Positions 1 to 7,693 of a stretch of 64,000 bases of DNA are shown here, piece by piece (within the stretch, counting starts at the first letter, position 1; each line of letters opens with the position of its first letter). The notes beneath the pieces were generated by a model. It was not told the DNA's origin and did no database searches. It worked only from the letters and a program-made list of their open reading frames with translations. The stretch comes from Cloacibacterium normanense. GTDB taxonomy: Bacteria > Bacteroidota > Bacteroidia > Flavobacteriales > Weeksellaceae. The stretch spans positions 1-64,000 of the forward strand of contig NZ_PTPZ01000009.1 in the NCBI RefSeq assembly GCF_002943105.1, given 5' to 3'. The position numbers were made by a program, and so were the translations under genes.

Positions 1-15
1 AACCTATAAAAACAA

Positions 16-47
16 AAACCAAAGCAAAAACGTTTTTGCTTTGGTTT
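16..47. terminator. Bidirectional hairpin terminator
   Basis: Perfect 32-nt palindrome whose arms read AAACCAAAGCAAAAAC and its complement, giving A/T-rich ends on both strands. It lies downstream of the symporter gene on the minus strand and can stop transcription from either side. Nothing else recognisable lies in the first 109 bases. Confidence 0.7.
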
Positions 48-109
48 AATTATTTATTTTTGCCCTATAATCTGTATCGGTTTTTTAGGACTAGTCATTT
101 TTAAAATTT

Positions 110-1360
110 TTATAACTCACCACCGTGATTATCGAGCTGCCCTTCCCATTTAGAAACGGCTGAAGTAGCGAGTGCGTTTCCTAAAACATTGGTCATACTT
201 CTTCCCATATCGCAGAAATGGTCAATCGGTAAAATTAAGGCAATTCCTTCTGGCGGAATTCCAAACATAGAACAAGTCGCTACAATAATCACCAAACTCG
301 CTCTTGGAACTCCTGCAATTCCTTTTGAAGTCAACATTAACACTAAAAGCATAGTGATTTGTTGACCAACTGTCATGTCGATTCCATAAATCTGAGCAAT
401 GAAAATAGATGCGAAAGTCATATACATCATACTTCCATCTAAATTGAAAGAATATCCTAGTGGTAGAATGAATGATACAATTCTGTTATTACACCCAAAG
501 CGCTCTAATTCTGTTACCAACTTCGGAAAAACGGCTTCAGAACTGGTTGTAGAAAAGGCGATAAGCAAAGGTTCTTTGATTCTTCTTAATAATTCGAATA
601 ATCTATTTCCTAAAATGAGATAACCTACAATACATAAAATCAACCATAAAACAGCTAGTGCAAAGAAGAAATCTCGAAGATAAATCGCATAAACTTTGAA
701 AATTTCGAAACCATTGGTTGCCACAACTGCTGCTATAGCTCCTAAAACACCCAGTGGAGCAAACCACATGATATAACCTACCATTTTCAAAATAGCATGT
801 GCACAAATATCTAAAAACTTGATTACAGGTTTAGAATATTCATCTCCCAAATGAGAAAGGGCAATGCCAAACATAATAGAAAACAATACAATTTGTAAAA
901 CTTCATTGGTAGCAAAAGCTTCGAAAACGCTTTTTGGGACTACGTGTTTCACAAAATCTTCTAGAGAAAATCCTTTTGAGTTATCCAAGATTTCTTTTGC
1001 AGAATTGGCATCTTGAATAGGTAATTTGGTAACGTGACCAGGTTCTAACCAATTTACCAAAACCAAACCTAACAAAAGCGAAACCAAAGATGCGGTAATA
1101 AACCAAAGCATTGCTTTACCTCCCACTCTACCAATCATGGCAGTATCTCCCATTTTCGCGATTCCCACAACCAATGTTGTGAAAACCAATGGTGCGATAA
1201 TCATCTGTACTAATCTGATGAAAATGGTTCCGAGAAGTTTTATATTTTTAGAAAAAGATTCTGTATTTTCTGGAAACTGAGTGTGTACTACTCCACCAAT
1301 AATTACCCCTAAAACTAAAGCAATGATAATTGCAAAGAAAAGTTTGTTTTGTCCTTTCAT
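110..1360 (-). CDS. Dicarboxylate/amino acid:cation symporter (DAACS family)
   Basis: A 416-residue sodium- or proton-coupled carrier of the GltP/DctA type, importing acidic amino acids or C4-dicarboxylates across the inner membrane. The family marks are the serine-rich re-entrant loop STTSSEA (about residues 270-276), NLDGS (about 306), the SKGIAGVPRA loop (about 345) and the DMGRSMTNVLGN segment (about 384-395), with hydrophobic helices throughout. The ATG at 1360 is preferred over an upstream TTG at 1384, because a TATATTTG promoter box (1382-1389) overlaps that TTG. The substrate cannot be decided from sequence. It is a single gene with a terminator downstream. Confidence 0.9.
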   Translation of the reverse strand: MKGQNKLFFAIIIALVLGVIIGGVVHTQFPENTESFSKNIKLLGTIFIRLVQMIIAPLVFTTLVVGIAKMGDTAMIGRVGGKAMLWFITASLVSLLLGLVLVNWLEPGHVTKLPIQDANSAKEILDNSKGFSLEDFVKHVVPKSVFEAFATNEVLQIVLFSIMFGIALSHLGDEYSKPVIKFLDICAHAILKMVGYIMWFAPLGVLGAIAAVVATNGFEIFKVYAIYLRDFFFALAVLWLILCIVGYLILGNRLFELLRRIKEPLLIAFSTTSSEAVFPKLVTELERFGCNNRIVSFILPLGYSFNLDGSMMYMTFASIFIAQIYGIDMTVGQQITMLLVLMLTSKGIAGVPRASLVIIVATCSMFGIPPEGIALILPIDHFCDMGRSMTNVLGNALATSAVSKWEGQLDNHGGEL

Positions 1361-1381
1361 ATATTGATTTTCTATAGAATA

Positions 1382-1389
1382 CAAATATA
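1382..1389 (-). promoter_or_regulatory. -7 box of symporter gene
   Basis: TATATTTG on the minus strand fits the Bacteroidota TAnnTTTG -7 element, 21 nt before the ATG at 1360. No convincing -33 TTG was found. Confidence 0.5.
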
Positions 1390-1424
1390 GTTTTTTTAAT
1401 GAAATTTTGGTAATTGTTTTGAAG

Positions 1425-1570
1425 CGGTATTTCTGGACAAGCGATAGCAGTGGAAATCCTTTTTAGTGGCGGCAGCTTTGCTGCCGCCACCGAAAAAGAT
1501 TGTAACGAATAGCGCGGTCCCGAAATTTCTTGAATGGCAAAAGCTTTGAAGAAATTTTCGGGATGGCCCA
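1425..1570. repeat. REP-like intergenic element, copy 1
   Basis: GC-richer than its surroundings. It has a perfect 11-bp hairpin (1466-1476 with 1480-1490, GTGGCGGCAGC arm, TTT loop) framed by T5 and A5, preceded by GCGATAGC and followed by AACGAATAGCG and CCCGAAATTTC. A second element of the same plan lies at 6484-6590. No open frame of protein-like character is seen, so it is probably a repetitive extragenic palindrome family. Confidence 0.6.
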
Positions 1571-1580
1571 AAATAAAAAA

Positions 1581-1597
1581 TCCCGAAAAATTCGGGA
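1581..1597 (-). terminator. Terminator of the BON-domain operon
   Basis: TCCCGAA/TTCGGGA stem with a three-base loop, followed on the minus strand by a T6 run. It lies 28 bases after the stop of the BON-SH3 gene. Confidence 0.7.
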
Positions 1598-1624
1598 CTG
1601 TAAATATATTTTTGAGAATTGGAA

Positions 1625-2041
1625 TTAAGCTTTTAAATATCTAGAATAAGCGTAACCTTCTTCTCCGTCTTGGGTTTTAATTTTCCACCAATCGCTAGAA
1701 GATTGTTCTACTAGAGTTACTACTTCGCCTTTTGCAGCTTTTCCTAAAATTACTCCTTCTATAGAAGGTTCTTGTCTGATGTTCAAATTAGAATTTTCTG
1801 TATCTACAGTTAATGGAGTTCCTTTAGCTAAACCTGTAATTTGTATATTTATGTTGATATCAGAAGCTGAATAAGAGGCATCTAACTCTCCATAAGCATC
1901 CCAAACTTTATTTTTTGCAGCGCTTGTAGAAGTATTTCCAGAAATGTAAAGAATGCCGTCTTGCTCCACTACCTTTAAATCATTAATTTCAGCCGACTGA
2001 GCAGCCGAAACTACCTTTGAGTATTTTTCTTGTAATGACAT
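1625..2041 (-). CDS. BON-like plus SH3 domain protein
   Basis: 138 residues with no signal peptide. The N-terminal half (about 1-70) looks like a BON-type fold similar to the neighbouring lipoprotein; the C-terminal half (about 76-137) is a bacterial SH3 domain with the NIRQEPS...GVILGKAAKGEVV...WWKIKTQDGEEGYAYSRYL pattern usual for peptidoglycan or envelope binding. It starts 5 bases after the stop of the BON lipoprotein, so the two are co-transcribed and probably act together in envelope or osmotic stress. That function is inferred. Cellular location is unclear because no export signal is visible. Confidence 0.75.
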   Translation of the reverse strand: MSLQEKYSKVVSAAQSAEINDLKVVEQDGILYISGNTSTSAAKNKVWDAYGELDASYSASDININIQITGLAKGTPLTVDTENSNLNIRQEPSIEGVILGKAAKGEVVTLVEQSSSDWWKIKTQDGEEGYAYSRYLKA

Positions 2042-2046
2042 GGTAA

Positions 2047-2532
2047 TTATTTTTTAACGTTATAATCATAATTTACTTTTCCTACTTTCAGGGCATCTAC
2101 AGACATTTTAATTTTTCTTGCTTGTTCTGCTGTAACTTCTCCAGTTAAAGTAATTTCGCCATTCACCACGCCCATTTTTACCGATGGAAAATCCTTAATA
2201 GCATCTGCTACTTTTTGTTGGGTTTCTTGGTCAATCGCTGTAATCGTCTCCATTACAGGATCAGCAGCTTCTACACTTGCCATATCCATTACATCTCTTA
2301 CTCCTTTAATATTTTTAATCGCAGCAATGGCAGCATCTTTATCTCCTTGAGAAGCAAAAGTTCCGCTTAAATGTGCCACTCCATCTTTTACCTCAACGGA
2401 AGTTTCAGGATACGCAGAGATAGCTGTAGTAGATTGTGTAGTCAGTTCTGCATCTGAAACAGATTTTTGACATGAGATGGCTGCAAAAGAAACCACGAAA
2501 GCTAAAGCAGTGATTTTAATCGTTTTTTTCAT
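2047..2532 (-). CDS. BON domain lipoprotein (OsmY-like)
   Basis: 161 residues. The N-terminus is a lipoprotein signal peptide, with a hydrophobic run at 6-19 and a lipobox ending in Cys21 (AAISC). Two tandem BON repeats follow, at about 38-90 and 95-160, each with the GVV/GVAHLSG or NGEITLTGEVT strand pattern. BON proteins bind phospholipid or the outer membrane and are often osmotically induced. It is the first gene of a two-gene operon with the BON-SH3 protein. Confidence 0.85.
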   Translation of the reverse strand: MKKTIKITALAFVVSFAAISCQKSVSDAELTTQSTTAISAYPETSVEVKDGVAHLSGTFASQGDKDAAIAAIKNIKGVRDVMDMASVEAADPVMETITAIDQETQQKVADAIKDFPSVKMGVVNGEITLTGEVTAEQARKIKMSVDALKVGKVNYDYNVKK

Positions 2533-2650
2533 AATGAGAGGATTTTAATGATTATTGTTTCCAAATGTAAAGATAAAAACTAGGTCTGCTTTATACAATT
2601 TTTATAAAGTTTTATTAAATTTTTAAAAATTCAAATGAGATTCCAACAAA

Positions 2651-2674
2651 AAAGCCCCAGAATTCTGAGGCTTT
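2651..2674 (-). terminator. Terminator downstream of speA
   Basis: Hairpin AAAGCC..CAGAATTCTG..GGCTTT with one mismatch, followed on the minus strand by T6. It closes the arginine decarboxylase transcript, including the small downstream frame at 2702-2791. Confidence 0.7.
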
Positions 2675-2701
2675 AAAATTTATTTTGAATAAATCAATTT
2701 T

Positions 2702-2791
2702 TTATTTTTGGTTTAAATGATAGTAAACAAACATTTTATAGTACAACTTAGCTGTTAAAAACGCAGTAGGTTTCACGTAAGGAGAATCCAT
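2702..2791 (-). CDS. Candidate 29-residue protein or gene remnant after speA
   Basis: An ATG frame encoding 29 residues (MDSPYVKPTAF... ending YYHLNQK) lies between the speA stop and the terminator at 2651. The open frame extends about 12 codons upstream of the ATG (GKQSFDVVKS...) without a usual start codon. Composition is protein-like, with aromatic and basic residues. It could be a conserved small protein, or the tail of a degraded gene. I do not recognise a family. Confidence 0.3.
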   Translation of the reverse strand: MDSPYVKPTAFLTAKLYYKMFVYYHLNQK

Positions 2792-2823
2792 TGATTTAAC
2801 AACATCAAAACTCTGTTTACCAA

Positions 2824-4218
2824 TTATTTATACCCTAAAAGATGCAATACATCTTCTGGTTTTTGCTCTTCGCTGAAAACTTCGTATTGTAACTTTCCGT
2901 TTTTAGCTTTTTGGATGAGAATATGTTTTGGCTGAGGCAATAAACAGTGGTGAACTCCACCAAAACCAGCAATACTTTCCTGATAAGCTCCTGTGTTAAA
3001 GAAACCGATGTATAATGGTTTGGTATCGCTGAATACTGGCAAATAAATCGCATTCGCATGTTGCTCAGAATTGTAATAATCATCTGAATCACAAGTTAAT
3101 CCGCCCAAGAAAACTCTTTCGTAAGAATCTTCCCAACGATTCAGCGGAAACATGATAAAACGCTTAGAAATCGCCCAAGAATCTGGAAGTGTAGTCATGA
3201 AAGAAGAGTCTATCATGTTCCATTTTTCTCTGTCGTTTTGGCGTTTTTGAGAAATGATTTTATATAAATTTCCAGCACTTTCACCTACTGTAAAACTACC
3301 AAATTCAGTATAAATGTTTGGTTCTTCTACCCCTTCTTCTTCACAGAATTTTTTGATTTGATACACAATTTCATTTGCCATATATTCATAATCATAATCA
3401 AATTGAAGAGAATTTTTAATTGGGAAACCACCACCAATATTTAGTGAATCTACTTCTGGAGCAATTTTTTTCAATCTTGCATACACTCTCAAACATTTGA
3501 AAAGTTCGTTCCAATAATACGCAGTATCTTTAATTCCGGTATTGATGAAAAAGTGAAGCATTTTCAACCTTGCATTCGGGTGTTCTGCAATTTTTTGGCT
3601 GTAATAAGGGATAATATCTTTGTACCCAATTCCTAATCTACTGGTATAAAATTCGAATTTAGGCTCTTCTTCCGAAGCAATTCTAATCCCAATGTCAAAG
3701 GTAGTATCTATACTTTCGGTCAGTTTATCTAATTCTCTGTAATTATCTAAAACAGGAATCACATTTTCAAAACCATTATTGATTAAATCTGAAATTTTAG
3801 CCAAATAATCATCGGTTTTGAAACCATTACAAACCACTTCTATTGTCTTATCAATTTTCCCTGTTTCGAATAGATTTTTAACAATATTCATGTCAAAAGC
3901 AGAAGACGTTTCGATAGAAATATCATTCTTTAGCGCTTCTTCTAATACGAAAGAAAAATGCGAAGATTTGGTACAGTAACAGTATCTGTAAGAATTTTTA
4001 TATTCATTCTTTTTGATGGCATCTTTAAACCACGTTTTTGCACGCTGAATGTTTTGCGAAATCTTAGGTAAATAACTGAACTTCAAAGGAGTTCCGAATT
4101 TTTCTACCAAGTCCATCAATGGAATATCATGAAAGTACAACTGTTGATCCTCATACTTAAATTCCTCTTGCGGAAAGTAAAGTGTTTGGTCAATAAGTTC
4201 AGCATATTTTATCTTCAT
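2824..4218 (-). CDS. speA: Arginine decarboxylase (short flavobacterial SpeA type, PLP fold III)
   Basis: 464 residues, expected to convert arginine to agmatine for polyamine synthesis. The alanine-racemase-like barrel carries the PLP lysine in YCYCTKSSHF (Lys84), a glycine-rich IGGGFP phosphate loop at the middle, and EFGSFTVGESAG. The C-terminal beta domain has LTCDSDD and FFNTGAYQ, as in arginine/ornithine decarboxylases. It is shorter than the roughly 630-660 residue proteobacterial SpeA. I cannot exclude activity on another basic amino acid or diaminopimelate-like substrate, but the CDSD motif favours arginine. It appears monocistronic apart from the tiny downstream frame. Confidence 0.8.
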   Translation of the reverse strand: MKIKYAELIDQTLYFPQEEFKYEDQQLYFHDIPLMDLVEKFGTPLKFSYLPKISQNIQRAKTWFKDAIKKNEYKNSYRYCYCTKSSHFSFVLEEALKNDISIETSSAFDMNIVKNLFETGKIDKTIEVVCNGFKTDDYLAKISDLINNGFENVIPVLDNYRELDKLTESIDTTFDIGIRIASEEEPKFEFYTSRLGIGYKDIIPYYSQKIAEHPNARLKMLHFFINTGIKDTAYYWNELFKCLRVYARLKKIAPEVDSLNIGGGFPIKNSLQFDYDYEYMANEIVYQIKKFCEEEGVEEPNIYTEFGSFTVGESAGNLYKIISQKRQNDREKWNMIDSSFMTTLPDSWAISKRFIMFPLNRWEDSYERVFLGGLTCDSDDYYNSEQHANAIYLPVFSDTKPLYIGFFNTGAYQESIAGFGGVHHCLLPQPKHILIQKAKNGKLQYEVFSEEQKPEDVLHLLGYK

Positions 4219-4288
4219 TTATTGCAAAAATTTAAGACTACAAAAATGCAAAAAAAGATTGAATTTTTTGAGTTAAAAAATCACAAAT

Positions 4289-4909
4289 TTAGATTCCGAT
4301 AAAAATCAATACATCACCGTTTTCATACGTGATTTCTACAGTGTTTTCTCGGGCAAAATTTCGGGTTCCTACTCTTTTGGTTAAGCTCAAATCTTCATTA
4401 AAGAGCTCCCAGTTAAGACCTTTAGTCGAAATTTTTTCTACAAAAGGAAATGGTAAAAGCGAAATCATCTTTCCTTCTACCTCGTGAATTTTAAAATTTT
4501 TGGAAATGAAAAAATATCTGGAAAACTCGTCAAAAAAAGTGATTTCCATTTCATTTTTAAAGAGAAAAGCTACGTGAAGATTTCCTAAAAAGTGGTCTTG
4601 TTCACCACCGCTTCCTCCGTAAACGTCTACTTTTTGTACACCATGATTTTTGAGAATATCTAAAGCTTTTTGAAAATCGGTAAAATCTTGATCTGGAGTA
4701 TGAATGAATTTTTCGTGGTAAATATTTTCGTCACTGCCTTCATGAGAATCAAAATCTCCTGAAATAAAATCAAGTTTATCCAGAGGGAAATTTTTATCTT
4801 TTAAATAATGAAAAGCTCCATCGCTACAAGCCATCACATCATAACCTTCCAAATGAGGAAGTTCATTAGGAGGCGTTCCGTTGATGAAAAGTAGGGCAGA
4901 TTTTATCAC
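4289..4909 (-). CDS. thiN: Thiamine pyrophosphokinase
   Basis: 206 residues. Transfers pyrophosphate from ATP to thiamine to give thiamine diphosphate. Motifs are SDGAF (29-33), GDFDS (51-55), TPDQDFTDFQKAL (71-83) and GGSGGEQDH (98-106), the classic order for this family; the usual arginine of GGRxDH is glutamate here. The start is GTG at 4909. It is the last gene of an apparent lptB, adenosyltransferase, thiN run on the minus strand, 25 bases after the adenosyltransferase stop. Confidence 0.9.
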   Translation of the reverse strand: MIKSALLFINGTPPNELPHLEGYDVMACSDGAFHYLKDKNFPLDKLDFISGDFDSHEGSDENIYHEKFIHTPDQDFTDFQKALDILKNHGVQKVDVYGGSGGEQDHFLGNLHVAFLFKNEMEITFFDEFSRYFFISKNFKIHEVEGKMISLLPFPFVEKISTKGLNWELFNEDLSLTKRVGTRNFARENTVEITYENGDVLIFIGI

Positions 4910-4934
4910 AGATTTTATAATTGTTTAGAGCGTT

Positions 4935-5510
4935 TTACTTAGCTCTTTCTGAAGGATTCCAGTATTCTTCTTTTTCTCCAGAAATTTTAGAAATATATCT
5001 TGCCAAAATAAACAGATAATCAGACAATCTATTGAGATATTTGATGAGTTCTGGTCTTACTTCTTCGGTTTCATTGAGATGAACCATAGCGCGTTCTGCT
5101 CTTCTGCAAACCGTTCTACAAACGTGAATACATGCAGCAGCTTTTCCACCGCTTGGTAAAATAAAGAATTGTAAAGGTTCTAATTCTGCATCAAAATTGT
5201 CCATCCAACGTTCTAATTCCATAATTTCTTCTTCGGAAATTAACAAATCTAACCTGCTTTTACCATTTGCCAAAAACATTTTATCTGTTGGCGTTGCTGC
5301 TTCTGAACCTACGGTAAATAAATCAAATTGAATTTTTTGTAATTGACTTAAAACTTTTTCATCAGAAATTTCGGCTTTTGCCAAACCAATGAACGCATTG
5401 AGTTCGTCTAAAGTCCCGTAAGATTCTACTCTTGCAGCAGCTTTAGAAACTCTAGTTCCTCCGTATAAAGAAGTTTCGCCTTTATCGCCAGTTTTGGTGT
5501 AAATTTTCAT
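4935..5510 (-). CDS. Cob(I)alamin adenosyltransferase, PduO type
   Basis: 191 residues. Transfers the adenosyl group of ATP to cob(I)alamin, making adenosylcobalamin. Seen are the N-terminal ATP-binding signature TKTGDKGETSLYGG (5-18), YGTLDELNAFIG (31-42) and the RTVCRRAER helix (about 132-140), the conserved order for PduO/MMAB enzymes. It follows lptB on the same strand across a 36-base gap filled by a heptamer repeat array. Confidence 0.9.
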   Translation of the reverse strand: MKIYTKTGDKGETSLYGGTRVSKAAARVESYGTLDELNAFIGLAKAEISDEKVLSQLQKIQFDLFTVGSEAATPTDKMFLANGKSRLDLLISEEEIMELERWMDNFDAELEPLQFFILPSGGKAAACIHVCRTVCRRAERAMVHLNETEEVRPELIKYLNRLSDYLFILARYISKISGEKEEYWNPSERAK

Positions 5511-5516
5511 AAAATT

Positions 5517-5551
5517 GATGGATATTGGAAGTTAGATGATGGATGTTTAGA
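5517..5551. repeat. Heptamer array A (lptB to adenosyltransferase gap)
   Basis: Five consecutive 7-nt units, including GATGGAT (twice), ATTGGAA and GTTAGAT, fill almost the whole gap and overlap the lptB stop codon. The units differ but the 7-nt register is strict. It is the same kind of array as at 6297-6338 and other sites. Confidence 0.6.
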
Positions 5552-6275
5552 ATTTTTCAAATCTAAAATTCTCACCCAAATAAGCTTGTCTTACTTGTGG
5601 ATCATTAGCTAAATCTTCTGGAACACCTTCTTTTAAGATGTTTCCTTCGAACATGATGTAGGTTTTATTGGTAATCGCCAAAGTTTGTTGTACGTTGTGG
5701 TCGGTTATCAAAACACCGATGTCTTTTTTCACCAAACTTCTAATGATTTTCTGAATATCTTCCACAGCAATTGGGTCTACTCCTGCAAAAGGTTCGTCAA
5801 GAAGAATAAAATCTGGGTCTGTTGCGAGACATCGCGCGATTTCGGTTCTACGTCTTTCACCACCTGAAAGTAAATCTCCACGGTTTTTGCGAACGTGTTC
5901 TAAAGAAAATTCTTCGATGAGTTCATTGGTTCTGCGGATTTGCTCTTCTTTGGATTTATTTGTGAGTTGTAAAACGCCTAAAATATTATCTTCTACCGAC
6001 AGCTTTCTAAAAACAGAAGCTTCCTGAGCCAAATAACCAATTCCTTTTTGCGCACGTTTATACATGGCATCATTGGTAATATCTTTTCCGTCAAGCGTAA
6101 TTTTGCCAGAAGTAGGTTTTACCAATCCCACAATCATATAGAAAGTAGTGGTTTTTCCCGCACCATTTGGCCCGAGTAAACCTACAATTTCTCCTTTTTT
6201 TACTTCTACGGAAACGCCTTTTACTACTTTTTTAGGTCCGTATTCTTTAATTAAATTTTCGCCACGTAAAATCAT
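5547..6275 (-). CDS. lptB: LPS export ABC transporter ATPase LptB
   Basis: 242 residues. ATPase of the LptB2FG complex that pulls lipopolysaccharide from the inner membrane. Walker A is GPNGAGKTT (35-43). The family-typical stretch after it includes [24 protein letters not shown] and LSVEDNI; the signature is LSGGERRR, Walker [14 protein letters not shown], and the H-loop ITDHNV. The length is normal for LptB. The permease genes are not in this window. Confidence 0.93.
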   Translation of the reverse strand: MILRGENLIKEYGPKKVVKGVSVEVKKGEIVGLLGPNGAGKTTTFYMIVGLVKPTSGKITLDGKDITNDAMYKRAQKGIGYLAQEASVFRKLSVEDNILGVLQLTNKSKEEQIRRTNELIEEFSLEHVRKNRGDLLSGGERRRTEIARCLATDPDFILLDEPFAGVDPIAVEDIQKIIRSLVKKDIGVLITDHNVQQTLAITNKTYIMFEGNILKEGVPEDLANDPQVRQAYLGENFRFEKF

Positions 6276-6296
6276 AGAGACAAAGATATGAAAAAA

Positions 6297-6338
6297 GTCA
6301 GAAGTATGAAGTTGGAAGTCGGAAGTCGGAAGTCTTAA
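6297..6338 (+). repeat. Heptamer array B (upstream of lptB)
   Basis: Six consecutive heptamers in strict register, each starting GT and most ending GAA (for example GTATGAA, GTTGGAA and GTCGGAA twice). The array lies just upstream of the lptB start, in the 310-bp gap between lptB and hemB. Confidence 0.75.
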
Positions 6339-6383
6339 AATTGCAAATCTTAAGTTAAAAAAATGGAAGTTTTCAAATTACGA

Positions 6384-6429
6384 AACCCTTTCTGCGTTTT
6401 TTGTATGTGCATAAAACGCAGAAAGGGTT
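6384..6429. repeat. Perfect 17-bp inverted repeat
   Basis: Arms AACCCTTTCTGCGTTTT (6384-6400) and its exact complement (6413-6429) flank a 12-nt loop. Neither side has a clear T-run directly after the stem, so it is not a textbook terminator, although the plus strand is T-rich after a gap. Function unknown. Confidence 0.6.
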
Positions 6430-6483
6430 GGTTATATTTTTTTCTGTAAGTTATTTTTAGAAAAATAGGTTCTAAAAATCCCT

Positions 6484-6590
6484 GAACTTGCGCCCCAGAT
6501 TGAGCGGCATGTTTGAGCTCTTTTTTCTGCGGCGGCTTCGCCGCTGCAGAAAAAAAGCGAGTAGCGAAAGCTGGAATTTGGCGCCCTATT
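6484..6590. repeat. REP-like intergenic element, copy 2, possible hemB terminator
   Basis: Long hairpin 6521-6556 (TTTTTTCTGC arm, GCGGC inner stem, TTC loop, one G-U pair) framed by T6 and A6, followed by GCGAGTAGCG and GGAATTTGGCGCCC. It has the same plan as 1425-1570. It directly follows the hemB stop and, with its T6 tract, can also end hemB transcription. Together with array B and the 17-bp inverted repeat it accounts for most of the 6276-6585 gap. Confidence 0.6.
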
Positions 6591-7578
6591 GATTTAAAAG
6601 AATAGCAGCTTCTTTGGCAGCATAAGTAAAAATCATATCTGCACCAGCTCTTTTAATACAAGTAAGGCTTTCTATAATGGCTTTATCATTATCTAACCAA
6701 CCGTTTTGAGCAGCCGCTTTCAGCATTGCGTATTCTCCGCTTACATTATAAACTGCGATGGGTAAATCTATTTCCTGACGAACTTTTGCAACGATATCTA
6801 AATACGGAAGACCCGGTTTTATCATAATAATGTCTGCACCTTCTTCGATGTCTTTGTACACTTCATTTAAGGCCTCTCTAGAATTATGAAAATCCATTTG
6901 GTAAGTCTTTTTATCTTTTGGAATTTCCTGAAAATCTTTCGGAGCAGAATCTAATGCACTTCTGAAAGGTCCGTAAAATGAACTTGCATATTTTGCAGCG
7001 TAGCTCAAAATTCCTACGTTGGTATGACCTGTTTCTTCTAAAGCTTGACGAATTGCAGCAACTCTACCATCCATCATATCACTTGGCGCCACAACATCTG
7101 CACCTGCTTCTGCGTGAGAAACAGACATTCTTGCCAAAGCATCATTAGTCGCATCATTGTCTACTTGTCCGTTGGTAATAATTCCGTCGTGACCATAGAT
7201 TGAATAAGGGTCTAATGCAACATCTGGCATTACAATCATTTCTGGAATAGCATTTTTAATTTCTCTGATGGTTCTTTGCATCAAACCATGCGGATTCCAA
7301 GCTTCGGTTCCGAGATTGTCTTTTAAATTTTCTGGAACTTTCATATAAATATTAACCGCTTTCACTCCCAGTGAAAGAAGTTCTTTACATTCTTTCACCG
7401 TTAAATCTACTGTTCTGCGGAAAATTCCCGGCATTGATGGAATAGCTTCCTGTGCGTTTTCGCCTTCCATTACGAACATTGGCATTACAAAATCATTGGT
7501 AGTGAGTACTGTTTCTCTCACAAGACTTCTGATACTTTCGTTAGTACGTAATCTTCTATTTCTTGAAAAAATTATCAT
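6586..7578 (-). CDS. hemB: Porphobilinogen synthase (delta-aminolevulinate dehydratase)
   Basis: 330 residues. Condenses two 5-aminolevulinate molecules to porphobilinogen in haem synthesis. Both Schiff-base lysines are in their usual contexts, SYAAKYASSFYGPFR (about 195-209) and MIKPGLPYLD (about 250-259). The metal-site segment reads DVALDPYSIYGHDG, with aspartates instead of the three cysteines of zinc enzymes, so the enzyme should be the magnesium-type. ATG start at 7578, with a TAAATTTG box at 7608-7615. Confidence 0.95.
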   Translation of the reverse strand: MIIFSRNRRLRTNESIRSLVRETVLTTNDFVMPMFVMEGENAQEAIPSMPGIFRRTVDLTVKECKELLSLGVKAVNIYMKVPENLKDNLGTEAWNPHGLMQRTIREIKNAIPEMIVMPDVALDPYSIYGHDGIITNGQVDNDATNDALARMSVSHAEAGADVVAPSDMMDGRVAAIRQALEETGHTNVGILSYAAKYASSFYGPFRSALDSAPKDFQEIPKDKKTYQMDFHNSREALNEVYKDIEEGADIIMIKPGLPYLDIVAKVRQEIDLPIAVYNVSGEYAMLKAAAQNGWLDNDKAIIESLTCIKRAGADMIFTYAAKEAAILLNQ

Positions 7579-7607
7579 TTTTGGAACAAAGTTTGTTTTA
7601 TACGCTG

Positions 7608-7615
7608 CAAATTTA
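7608..7615 (-). promoter_or_regulatory. -7 box of hemB
   Basis: TAAATTTG on the minus strand, 29 nt before the hemB ATG, within the 115-bp divergent region shared with the small T9SS protein. Confidence 0.5.
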
Positions 7616-7629
7616 GTTATTTATAACTA

Positions 7630-7660
7630 TTGTGTATATCAATTCGTTTAAATAAATTTG
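7630..7660 (+). promoter_or_regulatory. Promoter of the small T9SS-sorted protein
   Basis: TTG (7630-7632), 20-nt spacer, TAAATTTG (7653-7660): both elements of the Bacteroidota housekeeping promoter with near-ideal spacing, 33 nt before the ATG at 7694. Confidence 0.6.
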
Positions 7661-7693
7661 TATATTCTTTGAGATAAGAATGAATTAAGTAAA

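Noticed and set aside
62-105. 14-codon minus-strand frame (from MTSPKK to a stop) downstream of the symporter
   Set aside because: Very short, no promoter of its own and no recognisable content; could equally be untranslated trailer.
1248-1571. 107-codon minus-strand frame through the REP-like element
   Set aside because: Runs through the palindromic repeat and the 3' part overlaps the symporter gene out of frame; no protein-like features.
6297-6338. Short regular repeats considered as a CRISPR array
   Set aside because: Units are 7 nt with no spacers and no cas genes are in the window.
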